64,000 nt of DNA, from assembly GCA_012514145.1 (NCBI GenBank), contig JAAZAV010000011.1:1-64000 (forward strand), given 5' to 3'. Numbering within the stretch: position 1 is the first letter of the stretch; every line of letters starts with the position of its first letter. Shown here piece by piece: positions 26,375 through 34,825 of this stretch. Source of the DNA: Clostridiales bacterium (GTDB taxonomy: Bacteria > Bacillota > Clostridia > Oscillospirales > CAG-272). The notes beneath the pieces are model-generated. The model saw only the letters and a program-made list of their open reading frames with translations, was not told the origin of the DNA and ran no database searches. Both the position numbers and the translations under genes were made by a program.

Positions 26375-27235
26375 TTATTTGTGTCCCGTATGCTTTTTCA
26401 GTCTGGCGGCATCGATGGTACGGTCTAGGTAGGGCTTATAATCACTATAGTTGCGTGCGGTAAGTGCCGAGAAGAGGATATCAATAACCGTCAGCAGCCC
26501 GATCCTTGATGCCATGGCGCCCGAGCGGATAAAGCCCTCATCGCTCATAACACTGAGACGCACATCGACGGCGTCCGCCAGCGTATTCGGCCCGTAGCGA
26601 GTTATTGACATTGTGGCAGCCCCGGCTTTCTTCGCCACGGTGAGAGTTTCAAGGATGTCCTCAGTCTCTCCGGTATAGGATATGAATATCGCAAGATCGC
26701 CGATATGCAGCGATGAGGCGCTCAGAATCTGCAGATGCGGGTCGGTCTGGGCTACCGATAATTTACCGATACGCATGAATTTGTTCTGTGCGTCCAGTGC
26801 TATGAATCCCGAGTTACCCACTCCGTAGAAGTCCACACGGCTGCATGATTCAAGCAAATCGACTGCCTTAACGAGTGCCTCGTTGTCCAGCATATCCACG
26901 GTGTTGCGGATTGCAGAAATATTGTTGTCCCGTACCCGGGTTATTACCTCGTTCAGTCCCCCGTTTGTATCGATTTCATTGGGTAAATCGGCAGAATCGG
27001 AGGACAGGTCGGCGTGGAGCATCATGCACAGCTCTTTGTAGCCGCTGTAGTCTATTGATTTACAGAGCCGTACTACCGTGGTTTTGCTGGTACCGCAGAT
27101 CTGTGCCAGTTCGGATATTGGCATACCCGGTATATCGGCGGAATTCGCAAGAATATATTCAGCTATCCTCTGCTCGCTTTTCGGCAGCCGATCCAGGCTT
27201 TCACGCAGCCTGACCAGACATCGCAGAGTACTCAT
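26375..27235 (-). CDS. RpiR/MurR-family transcriptional regulator
   Basis: 286 residues. The N-terminal helix-turn-helix (ISELAQICGTSKTTVVRLCKSI) and the C-terminal SIS domain (FYGVGNSGFIALDAQNKF, FISYTGETEDILETL) are typical. These regulators sense phosphosugars. It lies inside the operon, overlapping the ROK gene stop (ATGA), and is the obvious candidate to bind the 11-bp palindrome at the operon promoter. Confidence 0.92.
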   Translation of the reverse strand: MSTLRCLVRLRESLDRLPKSEQRIAEYILANSADIPGMPISELAQICGTSKTTVVRLCKSIDYSGYKELCMMLHADLSSDSADLPNEIDTNGGLNEVITRVRDNNISAIRNTVDMLDNEALVKAVDLLESCSRVDFYGVGNSGFIALDAQNKFMRIGKLSVAQTDPHLQILSASSLHIGDLAIFISYTGETEDILETLTVAKKAGAATMSITRYGPNTLADAVDVRLSVMSDEGFIRSGAMASRIGLLTVIDILFSALTARNYSDYKPYLDRTIDAARLKKHTGHK

Positions 27236-28125
27236 ACTCCCCGCGCGGCGGCCAAAGCCGCTCCCACAAGATGGCAGGTGTCGACATTTTCCGCCGCTCC
27301 GATATATTTTAGTGTGGGCACGCCGGCAAGCGCAGCTTTTAGTGTCTCGCCGAACAATGAAAATCCCCGGGAAATCTGACCGCCTGCAATAAAAGCTTCA
27401 ATTTTGTACTCGGTTAATATGGGAGCAAGCAGCTCGCCAAGCAGACTTCCCATTTCTGCATACGCTTCGGCGGCTTTTTCGTCTCCTGCTTTCGCCAGTC
27501 TTTCTATATCGAGAGCGCTTTTTGTGCTGTCTCCGTAGAGTGCCTGAACGCCGCGTCCGGAGATAAAATCCTCGGCGATTTTCCCTTTGAACGGGCGCGC
27601 CCAGATTGACACCGCCGGGCCGCCCGTGGGTGAGAGGAGCGGTCGTCCGTCAATAGCCATGGCAAAACCGAGACCGGTACCCAGCATGACGCCGGCGATC
27701 CGCCTGTAACCTGCCCTCTCAAGCGGAGCTGCTTCGCCCAGCAGGAACGCAGTGGAGTCGTGAGTGAAACTTATCGGCAGACCGCTGTCAAGCCCTTCAG
27801 CCTCAAGGCACGAACGAATATGCGTTTTTAGATCGATGCCCTTTATGGCGGCGAACTTGTGCTCCATAAGACTGATACCGTTCTTCAGGTCGAAGGGACC
27901 GGGTGTGTCGATGCAAACGCCGCCGAATTTATACCCATTCTCACATAAAGCCGCCGCCTGGATGTGAATAGTCTCACGATATGCGCCAAGAATTGTCTCC
28001 GCGCTGCCCGAACTGTCGGATGGAATGGATGAGATGGGTCCTTTTATTTCACCTTCGGGTGTCACAAGTGCGCTTTTGAAGTAGGTGCCGCCTGCATCTA
28101 TCGCAATATACACAAGTTCGGACAT
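27232..28125 (-). CDS. ROK-family sugar kinase-like protein (no zinc motif)
   Basis: 297 residues. N-terminal phosphate loop IAIDAGGTYFKSALV and the second phosphate motif VMLGTGLGFAMA are present, with the catalytic Asp region FTHDSTAFLLGE. The usual ROK zinc motif CxCGxxGC is absent; the region reads GGPAVSIWARPFKGKIAEDF. Zinc-free ROK proteins exist, but this limits confident assignment to glucokinase. Four bases separate it from the upstream PMI-like gene. Confidence 0.82.
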   Translation of the reverse strand: MSELVYIAIDAGGTYFKSALVTPEGEIKGPISSIPSDSSGSAETILGAYRETIHIQAAALCENGYKFGGVCIDTPGPFDLKNGISLMEHKFAAIKGIDLKTHIRSCLEAEGLDSGLPISFTHDSTAFLLGEAAPLERAGYRRIAGVMLGTGLGFAMAIDGRPLLSPTGGPAVSIWARPFKGKIAEDFISGRGVQALYGDSTKSALDIERLAKAGDEKAAEAYAEMGSLLGELLAPILTEYKIEAFIAGGQISRGFSLFGETLKAALAGVPTLKYIGAAENVDTCHLVGAALAAARGV

Positions 28126-28128
28126 GGT

Positions 28129-29958
28129 TTACTTATTGTCGCAGGCGGGTTTGAGAAGCGTCTTGTGCATAGTAACAACCGTTCCAGGCTTCTTGTTTAT
28201 AACCTCATACTCGCCCATTGAAGCGGGAACAACGACCATATCAAGGAATTTCTGCGTGAAGGAGAGACTTGGATCGGATTTGGAGCGGACCTCGACCTCC
28301 TCGCCGTCAACCAGTGTAAGAACATGGAAGCTGTCCTTTGTGTCGTCTTCGATGGATTCGGTGAAGCGCTCGTTGCGCAGTGAGAAGTAGAGCTGGTCGC
28401 ACTCGCCCACAACAAACTCCTCCCAGCCGTCACCCGAGCGGAGGGTACGCTTGCGGCCGTTTACAAGATTCTCGTTTACATAGTCGGCGCGCATATCGCG
28501 GTTGAGATTCATGGTGCCGTAGTAGCTGTGGATGGGGCGCGGTTTGCCGTCCAGATCGAGGCGGAGATAGTCATACATCTTGTATGTATAGGAGCCTATT
28601 GTCAGAGAGCCGATCTCGAGAATCAGCTGGTTGCGACCGGAAGCATGTATTGTACCAGCCGGAATCATGACCTGCACACCCGGTTCGCTCTTTACTGCGT
28701 TAATGTAGCTCTGATAGTCAACCGGCTTGCGCTCTGTTTCCGAACGCCGGATGTCGCTGATAAAACCGTCGATATCCGCATCATTTTTGAAGCCGAGGTA
28801 GGTCTTTGCCTCCTGAGCCGTAGCGACAATATAGTATGACTCGTCTTGCCTGCCCAGCTCGTTGGAATTCTCGCGCAGAAACGCCTCTCCGGGATGAAGC
28901 TGAATCGACATGTTGCCCGAGGCATGGAAGGTATCGTCGTAGTTGAAGCGGATCGGGAAATAGCCGTTGAAACGTTTCTCGCAGTCATGTCCGAGCAGTT
29001 TGACGCCCACTGTATTGATGAAGGTGTAGTACGGGAATTCCGCCTCCACGCCGTCGATGACAGCTACAACCGATACTTCCATGGGAATCAGGTCAAATAC
29101 CCAGGCACAGTTGCGCATTTCTTCCGGCAAACGCCTCAAACCCTTCACAAAGTAACCGCCCCATACGCCTTCCAGGTAAACCGGACGGCAGCGGAATGGG
29201 TAGTCAACCAGACGGTTGAGTATGGTTTTGAGGGTATTGTAGTCCATGGATGTGAGCGCTTCGGTATCGTCGGCATTGACGTAGATGTCGAAGCCCTCAC
29301 TCAGCAGTTTTTTGCGGAGCTTGAAGGCGGTATCGAAGTCCACGTAGTAGTTGCGTCTCATCGCCAGTTTAAAGGGCAGCGGTTCAGCCCTTCCGAGGTT
29401 GAGATACCCGCCCTTTTTTACATTAAGAACTGCCTGCTTCGGGGTGATATCGGCGAATATCTTAAGTGTATAGATATCACGCATCGAATCGCAAAGCGCA
29501 CCGCAGCCGTATATCAGGGTTACACCGGGAGCCTCCTTAATTTTCTTGCGAAGCGCGGTGCTCTTGTCGGGATCAAACAATCCTTCGTAGCCGCCCTCGT
29601 AAACCTTACCGTAGAGCAGTACAGGGTCTTTTTCGCGATCCATAGGCAGGTATTCCGAGAGCATATTGTCGATATCGTCGGAGGGACGGCAGAGCGTGTT
29701 TGTACAGTAAGAGGAAAATGGCAGACCTATTACTGCAGCCGCTTCGCCCACAAGTCCGGCGAGATAAGCAAAGGGTGCGGTGGTATAGCCGTCAAGACCT
29801 ATTATACAGTGACCGCCGTGACGCGCCATATGGTTTGTAATCAGGTCGGCAAGCGCTTGGCTGCCCTTGAGAATTCGTTCGGTGTCGAAGCCGTCTATTG
29901 TAATGTGGTTAACAGCGTTCGGATCGTTGTAGGGATAGGGGTTAAACATGAAACTCAT
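28129..29958 (-). CDS. Mannose-6-phosphate isomerase-like protein with degenerate kinase-like N-terminus
   Basis: 609 residues, about twice the length of a short class I enzyme. Residues 1-~230 resemble a uridine-kinase/PRK-type P-loop domain, but the nucleotide loop is lost: IIGLDGYTTAPFAYL lacks GSGK. The C-terminal half is a cupin-type mannose-6-phosphate isomerase: the metal-ligand segment SIQLHPGEAFLRENSNELG, DESYYIVAT, and VMIPAGTIHASG. It is second in the six-gene operon and likely interconverts hexose 6-phosphates, with the N-terminal part having a binding or structural role. Confidence 0.75.
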   Translation of the reverse strand: MSFMFNPYPYNDPNAVNHITIDGFDTERILKGSQALADLITNHMARHGGHCIIGLDGYTTAPFAYLAGLVGEAAAVIGLPFSSYCTNTLCRPSDDIDNMLSEYLPMDREKDPVLLYGKVYEGGYEGLFDPDKSTALRKKIKEAPGVTLIYGCGALCDSMRDIYTLKIFADITPKQAVLNVKKGGYLNLGRAEPLPFKLAMRRNYYVDFDTAFKLRKKLLSEGFDIYVNADDTEALTSMDYNTLKTILNRLVDYPFRCRPVYLEGVWGGYFVKGLRRLPEEMRNCAWVFDLIPMEVSVVAVIDGVEAEFPYYTFINTVGVKLLGHDCEKRFNGYFPIRFNYDDTFHASGNMSIQLHPGEAFLRENSNELGRQDESYYIVATAQEAKTYLGFKNDADIDGFISDIRRSETERKPVDYQSYINAVKSEPGVQVMIPAGTIHASGRNQLILEIGSLTIGSYTYKMYDYLRLDLDGKPRPIHSYYGTMNLNRDMRADYVNENLVNGRKRTLRSGDGWEEFVVGECDQLYFSLRNERFTESIEDDTKDSFHVLTLVDGEEVEVRSKSDPSLSFTQKFLDMVVVPASMGEYEVINKKPGTVVTMHKTLLKPACDNK

Positions 29959-29994
29959 AATTATTCACCATTCTTAATAAATATTATATGATAC

Positions 29995-31431
29995 TCAGAC
30001 TCTTGCAAATTCAAAATCGCACTGTTTTGCCAAAGCCTCAAGCTGCGGCGTCCAGTCGCCGTCAACTATGCCATAGTGCTGAGTGACACCATGAGGCAGT
30101 ATGCGGGAGAAAAGTTCCTCCGGGGAGATATCCTCATGAGGTTTGAAATCGGCGTGGCTGTAGCTTGCGAGATAGTGCTTTGTAGGCAGCGCATCCACCA
30201 GGGTGCAGATCATCTTCATGCGGCCGTTAAGCTCGCTCATGTGCAGCATGGTCTTTGTTCCCTCTGGGAATACATACCAGGCAAAGGGCGCGCCGGCATA
30301 CTTCCATGCTGTCTTTGCGAAACGCTCGTCACGGGCGATAACCACATTTTCCGGACAGGCGCTGTAGTTGTTGGGACCCGCATGACCGCCGGCAAATGTT
30401 CCGCGCTTGTGATCGATGTAGAAAGGCTCAATGAAGTTGGCGGGTACGCCTGCCAGCATCTGGAGAATGAAGGTTGCCAGTCCGCCGCCAAGGTCGCCCT
30501 CGGGCACTGTGACCAGGTCAAGATCGGGAGTTGTGGGGATGAAACCGGGACGCAGACCTATGTTGCGGAAAAGCTCGGTGTCGATGTCGTTGAGCACCAG
30601 CAGATCAGCGTCAGCTGCAAGGGCAATGCGCTCCATGGCATAGGAGGCGCGCACCGAGGCGCGGAGCTTCTCGAAGTCCACATTTGGCATTATACGGTAG
30701 CGCGAAGTCATGGAGGAAACAAGTTCGTCAACCAGCGAATCAGGGGTATTGTCCACCTCGGTCATAAGCTGTGCTATTGACAGGAAGTGCAGCTCCGGAC
30801 CTATCTTCATGAACATGTTGTAGGGATCGACATAGGTTGCCCACATAGCCTCGTTATAACAGGCAAGCAGGCTGACATTGCCGCGGCGGAGAATTGTACG
30901 CACACGTGCCGCTTCGGAGAAAATCTTCAGCTTCGCCGACACCTCATCAAGAGTGCCGATACAGATGTCCGACATCGGACGCGCGAAACGTCTGAAAGAA
31001 CCGGAACCTTCCTGAGCGCCAACCAGCGCGCCTGCCGACAGGAACTCTACAAATTGATTTTCGTCATTAGTGTCGGTAATGAACAGCTCATCGCGCACCA
31101 CCGAGGCGAAGAGCAGCGGCATGGGAGGCAGTTCGCGCAGGAACCGTATCCAGGCGAAATCCTCCGCCCAGGACATGAAGATTGCGCATACACAATCCAC
31201 CTTTTCTGCGGTAAATAGCTCGATTGCCCTCTCGGCATCTTCTCGGTCATAACACATACCGCAGCTGACGGTATCGGTAAACTTGCCGAAGGCGTCAAGA
31301 TAGGTCTTGTATTCTGTCTTTTTTCGTACCTCGTAGGTGCCGTCTGCGGTTCCCTCTCCCAGCTGTCTGAAGCGCTTCGCTCCGATGAAGAGCAGTCCCG
31401 TCTTTGGTCTGGTTCTCTTGATTTGCTTCAT
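29995..31431 (-). CDS. L-fucose/L-arabinose isomerase-like protein
   Basis: 478 residues. Overall pattern matches the fucose/arabinose isomerase superfamily: an N-terminal domain with the DCVCAIFMSWAEDFAWIRF stretch, a central EGDLGGGLATFIL acid patch and a C-terminal domain with GGHAGPNNY. This fold converts aldoses to ketoses using Mn. The specific sugar is not readable. It is the first gene of the operon, behind a consensus promoter. Confidence 0.78.
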   Translation of the reverse strand: MKQIKRTRPKTGLLFIGAKRFRQLGEGTADGTYEVRKKTEYKTYLDAFGKFTDTVSCGMCYDREDAERAIELFTAEKVDCVCAIFMSWAEDFAWIRFLRELPPMPLLFASVVRDELFITDTNDENQFVEFLSAGALVGAQEGSGSFRRFARPMSDICIGTLDEVSAKLKIFSEAARVRTILRRGNVSLLACYNEAMWATYVDPYNMFMKIGPELHFLSIAQLMTEVDNTPDSLVDELVSSMTSRYRIMPNVDFEKLRASVRASYAMERIALAADADLLVLNDIDTELFRNIGLRPGFIPTTPDLDLVTVPEGDLGGGLATFILQMLAGVPANFIEPFYIDHKRGTFAGGHAGPNNYSACPENVVIARDERFAKTAWKYAGAPFAWYVFPEGTKTMLHMSELNGRMKMICTLVDALPTKHYLASYSHADFKPHEDISPEELFSRILPHGVTQHYGIVDGDWTPQLEALAKQCDFEFARV

Positions 31432-31460
31432 CTCGTACCTGTACCTCCGTATGTTTTCGG

Positions 31461-31499
31461 AACTAATTGCGGGATTACTACAAATTTGCGCAATTAGTT
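31461..31499. promoter_or_regulatory. 11-bp perfect palindrome just downstream of the operon promoter
   Basis: AACTAATTGCG (31461-31471) and CGCAATTAGTT (31489-31499) are separated by 17 bp and lie within the expected 5' leader, a few bases after the transcription start of the minus operon. Position and symmetry suit a repressor operator, most simply for the RpiR regulator encoded within the operon. Confidence 0.6.
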
Positions 31500-31508
31500 T
31501 ACTACCGT

Positions 31509-31537
31509 ATTATAGCACCATACTTCTGCCCTGTCAA
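31509..31537 (-). promoter_or_regulatory. Consensus promoter of the six-gene glycan operon
   Basis: On the minus strand TTGACA (complement of 31532-31537) and TATAAT (complement of 31509-31514) are 17 bp apart, in front of the isomerase start at 31431. Confidence 0.85.
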
Positions 31538-31561
31538 CACGACTTTTCAGTATTAAAACAC

Positions 31562-32263
31562 TCAAACTGAAATTATTAACTCCCTGTCGTCTCCCTCGCA
31601 CATGGCGGGCAATGTTATGTACTCGATACCGCCCTGTATGCAGTACCCGCCGCCGTGGCGATGTCCCTGATACACCCGTTTTACCCGTCCTGAAGCTTCA
31701 AGTAAACCGCGGATTTCGGCGTTGTTTCTCACCATATGCGGATTTCCGGGGTCATGGTCAAGGTTCTGGTGTATGAAGATGATACAATCACCGCCGCTGT
31801 TTCTGAGGATATCAAGCTGCTCCGGCGGCAGCATGGTATTTGTCCAGTCGTTGGTTCCCTTTATATAGGCTCTGCCATCGGTATAGTAACAGGCATCCAC
31901 GAAAAGCAGCTTAACGCCGCCATATTCAAGCACTGTAGACGCGATTTCAGCCCAAGGGAGCAGTTCGCGGAACTCTTTCGGGGTAAATGCTTCGGTGTCA
32001 TGATTGCCGGGCACAAATACAAATGGTATACCGCAATTGCGTATGGGGTCTGTTATCGTTTTTAAATTGGCTGCATTTCGAAAGTCATCACCCGCCACTG
32101 CATTGATAAGATCTCCAAGACAGACAATCAGTTCTACGCCTTCGGCTTCAAAGCATCTCAGTGCCTTTTTCAGCCGCCCGAGTGAAAGGAACGGTCGACG
32201 ATTGCCGATGGCTTCTATGTCGGCGTAATGAGGGTCGGCAAAAAGTCCCAGTTTCATATACAT
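31562..32263 (-). CDS. Calcineurin-like metallophosphoesterase
   Basis: 233 residues. All family motifs are present in order: FADPHYA (DxH), CLGDLIN (GD), PGNHDTE (GNHD), FIHQNLDHD (H) and YQGHRHGG (GHxH). Substrate unknown; a phosphodiesterase or phosphomonoesterase. The start ATG overlaps the stop of the upstream esterase gene (TAATG); an alternative start lies at the third codon (MKLGLF). Confidence 0.85.
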   Translation of the reverse strand: MYMKLGLFADPHYADIEAIGNRRPFLSLGRLKKALRCFEAEGVELIVCLGDLINAVAGDDFRNAANLKTITDPIRNCGIPFVFVPGNHDTEAFTPKEFRELLPWAEIASTVLEYGGVKLLFVDACYYTDGRAYIKGTNDWTNTMLPPEQLDILRNSGGDCIIFIHQNLDHDPGNPHMVRNNAEIRGLLEASGRVKRVYQGHRHGGGYCIQGGIEYITLPAMCEGDDRELIISV

Positions 32264-33315
32264 TAACCCAAATCGGCTATCAGTCTGTCAAGTATGTCGT
32301 CGTCTCTGATATATTCGTGTGTACCGCTGAATACCGTGAAACTCAGCCGGTCGGCGTCAAAGCCCGCAAGCGTCCAGTAACGTCTCAGCCGCCAATACTC
32401 GCTTTGTGCGTGACGCCAGTCAAAGAGCTCATCCCGGTCGCCTGTCATTATATGCAGACACCGGGGTGCCGCAAGCAGCGCAATCTCAGCGTCCCCGAAT
32501 GTGTTCATGAAGTTGAAGAAGGTGACATCCTGCCAGTCATATATGCTGCGGTCGCTGAAGAATGAACATGCCGCGGCGCTTTTCATTCTGGTGTCGGCAG
32601 CCGCCATATAGAGAGTATTGGAGCCGCCGTAGGACAGTCCGGTTATTCCGATGCGCTCAGGGTCAACATACTCCACGCTCGAAAGTGCGGTCACCGCCGC
32701 CATCATGCCGTAAAGCTCAAGCGACACCATAGAGCAGCCAAGGTATCTGAGTTTTCGGTCAAGATCCTGACGTTCCGGGGTATTGCCAAACTGTTTGTCG
32801 CGCCAGAACAATGCCTGCGGCGCGAATGCGTGAACTCCATACCGCGTCACGCGGTAAGTGATGTCGTTGTAGTTGGCAGAGCCGCCGAATAACCCCGAGC
32901 AAAGCTCGGGTGTGCCCAGTCCGCCATGCAGCGAAAGGATAAGTGGAGCCTTCAAAGCTTTTCCTTCACAGTCAAGCCGTCTGAACAGGATACCGTAGAA
33001 CGGAATATTGCCGCAGATTTCAAACACACATCGGATTATTTCGTAATCGCCGCTGACCGCGACCGGATAAAAGCTCACTGCCTCGGCAGCCGGAAATTCG
33101 CCGTAAACCAGAGGACCGCCAAGCATGGCATAAAAGTCATGTCTCGCGGCTTCGCTGTCAAAGCCTGAATCGGTGAAGTATTTCATAATGTTTGCTTCAC
33201 GGTCGGCGGCAGAGGCTGACTTCATATCCTCTATATAACCGGTTATGCCTGCCAGATATGCGTTGCGGAAGCTGTTGCCGGCTGATATGTCTTCTTTATA
33301 GGTGTAGTTTTTCAT
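32263..33315 (-). CDS. Alpha/beta hydrolase (acetyl xylan esterase/dienelactone hydrolase-like)
   Basis: The ORF track begins at 33381, but ATG 33315 (MKNYTYKED) has GGAG upstream and lies after a hairpin, giving 350 residues. Nucleophile elbow GLSYGGS, acid in TGDRDELFDW, and His in SGTHEY form a complete triad. Such esterases deacylate sugars or polysaccharides. No signal peptide. It overlaps the phosphoesterase start. Confidence 0.8.
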   Translation of the reverse strand: MKNYTYKEDISAGNSFRNAYLAGITGYIEDMKSASAADREANIMKYFTDSGFDSEAARHDFYAMLGGPLVYGEFPAAEAVSFYPVAVSGDYEIIRCVFEICGNIPFYGILFRRLDCEGKALKAPLILSLHGGLGTPELCSGLFGGSANYNDITYRVTRYGVHAFAPQALFWRDKQFGNTPERQDLDRKLRYLGCSMVSLELYGMMAAVTALSSVEYVDPERIGITGLSYGGSNTLYMAAADTRMKSAAACSFFSDRSIYDWQDVTFFNFMNTFGDAEIALLAAPRCLHIMTGDRDELFDWRHAQSEYWRLRRYWTLAGFDADRLSFTVFSGTHEYIRDDDILDRLIADLG

Positions 33316-33330
33316 GAGATTTACTCCAAT

Positions 33331-33395
33331 AAAAATCCGCCGCGGGCAATCCTGACGGCGGACAAACGGAAACCCAGGCATGACAGGGCTTCCGT
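33331..33395 (-). terminator. Tandem hairpins, terminator or attenuator between two genes
   Basis: On the minus strand ACGGAAGCCC/GGGTTTCCGT (33366-33395) is followed by TCCGCCG/CGGCGGA (33336-33362) and TTTTTATT. The last hairpin with its T-run ends only 16 bp before the esterase ATG, so it either ends the oxidoreductase transcript or controls read-through. Confidence 0.65.
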
Positions 33396-33407
33396 GTACT
33401 CAATTGT

Positions 33408-34463
33408 TTAGATTTCGTATACTCTCGGGTCGTCGATGCGGACACGCTCACCGTACTTTGCCGACACATAGCTTGCTAAAACCATGCGCAGGGAATTGCG
33501 GGCTTCGTATACCGAACAGACGGGTTCGCGCTCGCCGCGAAGGAAGGCTGCGAACTGCTCGCCCTGGGCAGCGATACGCTCGCCGTGACCTGCGGGGCTT
33601 GGAATACCGCTGTCGGTCCATGCCTTGTCGCCGGCAAGCATCCATTTAAGTCCGGGCTGTCCTTCGGGACGCGCCAGACCGGTAGAAACGCCGTCGCCGT
33701 AATACTGCTGAACCGAACCCTTGGAGCCGTATATCTCGGTGGTTATCTCGGCAGCACAGCAGGAGAAGCAGCATGAAATCTCGCAAATGGTGCCGTTTGC
33801 ATACTTAAAGGTAGACACACCCACATCGTTTGGAACCTTGGGATTCACTACTGTGGACAATTCGCAGGAAACTGTCTCGGGAACGCCGAAAATCCAATTC
33901 ATCATGTCGATTGGATGGCTGGCGTCATCGGCGAAAATGTCGCGATTGTAGAACGCCGAGTTGTGCCAGGTATCCTCAAAGTTGCCCCAAAGGTGGGTGC
34001 TTAGACAGTGGCGGCGGCGGAAGAGACAGATCTTGCCAAGGGTTCCGTCGGTTATCAGTTCCTTCATCCTGATGTTCTGCGGGTCAACTCTCATCTGATA
34101 GCCGAGGGTGAATGGCACCTTATTGCGCTCAACCGCCTCGACCATGCGATCTGCCTCCTCCATGCGGAGAGCCATAGGCTTATAGCAGATGATCTTCTTT
34201 CCGGCATCGGCGGCTTTTACAACAAGGTCGGCGTGGTAGACTGTCTCCGACGAAACTATAATTGCATCGCTGAGAGCTATAACCGCCTCCGGTGACTCAA
34301 GCGCGGGAATCTTAAAGTTCGCGCAGCTTTTTTCTGCTCTCCCGGCATCGTGATCCCACCCGGCGACAAACTCAAGACCCCACTCGGGGTGCTGCATGAT
34401 CTGCGCGCCGTAACTACCCACGTGACCGTGTGCGAAACCGAGTATACCTACTTTTATTGCCAT
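33408..34463 (-). CDS. Gfo/Idh/MocA-family oxidoreductase
   Basis: 351 residues from ATG 34463 (MAIKVGILGF); the ORF track's extra 33 codons run into a leader hairpin. The Rossmann motif reads VGILGFAHGHVGSYG, with the second domain motifs CYKPMALRM (KP Lys) and DDASHPIDMMNWIFG (His and Asp). NAD(P)-dependent sugar or cyclitol dehydrogenase; substrate unknown. It has its own promoter and is separated from the esterase by tandem hairpins. Confidence 0.88.
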   Translation of the reverse strand: MAIKVGILGFAHGHVGSYGAQIMQHPEWGLEFVAGWDHDAGRAEKSCANFKIPALESPEAVIALSDAIIVSSETVYHADLVVKAADAGKKIICYKPMALRMEEADRMVEAVERNKVPFTLGYQMRVDPQNIRMKELITDGTLGKICLFRRRHCLSTHLWGNFEDTWHNSAFYNRDIFADDASHPIDMMNWIFGVPETVSCELSTVVNPKVPNDVGVSTFKYANGTICEISCCFSCCAAEITTEIYGSKGSVQQYYGDGVSTGLARPEGQPGLKWMLAGDKAWTDSGIPSPAGHGERIAAQGEQFAAFLRGEREPVCSVYEARNSLRMVLASYVSAKYGERVRIDDPRVYEI

Positions 34464-34513
34464 GTCGTTCTCACTTTCTCCGGCGGAAATTAATATCGTA
34501 AACGGTATTACAG

Positions 34514-34545
34514 GGCGCCGCATGCTTCCGCCGGAATGCGGCGCC
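34514..34545 (-). promoter_or_regulatory. Strong hairpin in the oxidoreductase leader
   Basis: GGCGCCGCAT (34514-34523) pairs perfectly with ATGCGGCGCC (34536-34545) between the promoter and ATG 34463. It has no T-run and may stabilise the transcript or control translation. Confidence 0.5.
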
Positions 34546-34578
34546 AGACCGTATTGCAGCATACCGCCGTATAAGATT

Positions 34579-34607
34579 ATTATAACCCCTTACATAACTA
34601 TATGCAA
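34579..34607 (-). promoter_or_regulatory. Promoter of the oxidoreductase gene
   Basis: On the minus strand TTGCAT (complement of 34602-34607) and TATAAT (complement of 34579-34584) are 17 bp apart. Confidence 0.75.
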
Positions 34608-34723
34608 GCCCTATTTTTGAATTTTAACTGCGGGCGCAGACACAGGCTGAATGCGATTGGCTGATTTGCTCATGTTATTTTCCGAACTTCTCGCTGAATT
34701 GACGAATATTTTAAATATAGGAC

Positions 34724-34752
34724 TTGAAAAAACAGGCAAAGAGGTTTATAAT
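34724..34752 (+). promoter_or_regulatory. Promoter for the membrane protein/M23 peptidase pair
   Basis: TTGAAA (34724-34729) and TATAAT (34747-34752) are 17 bp apart. The TTG that opens the ORF-track reading frame at 34724 is this -35 box, which argues that translation starts downstream at 34826. Confidence 0.75.
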
Positions 34753-34825
34753 GCTTTGTGGTGTATCTTATTGCATGTTGTGCCGGGAACGCCTCATAAG
34801 AGAAAAAATAACAGGGATATTGCTC

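Noticed and set aside
28846-29991. 381-codon plus-strand ORF opposite the PMI-like gene
   Set aside because: The minus frame carries clear cupin isomerase motifs and operon context; the plus frame is an antisense open frame.
31545-31572. Weak inverted repeat TTTCAGT/ACTGAAA at the metallophosphoesterase end as terminator
   Set aside because: Short AT-rich stem with a large loop, overlaps the stop codon, and no convincing T-run follows.
34724-34825. N-terminal extension of the membrane protein from the ORF track
   Set aside because: The TTG is the -35 hexamer of a TTGAAA-17-TATAAT promoter; translation must start downstream.
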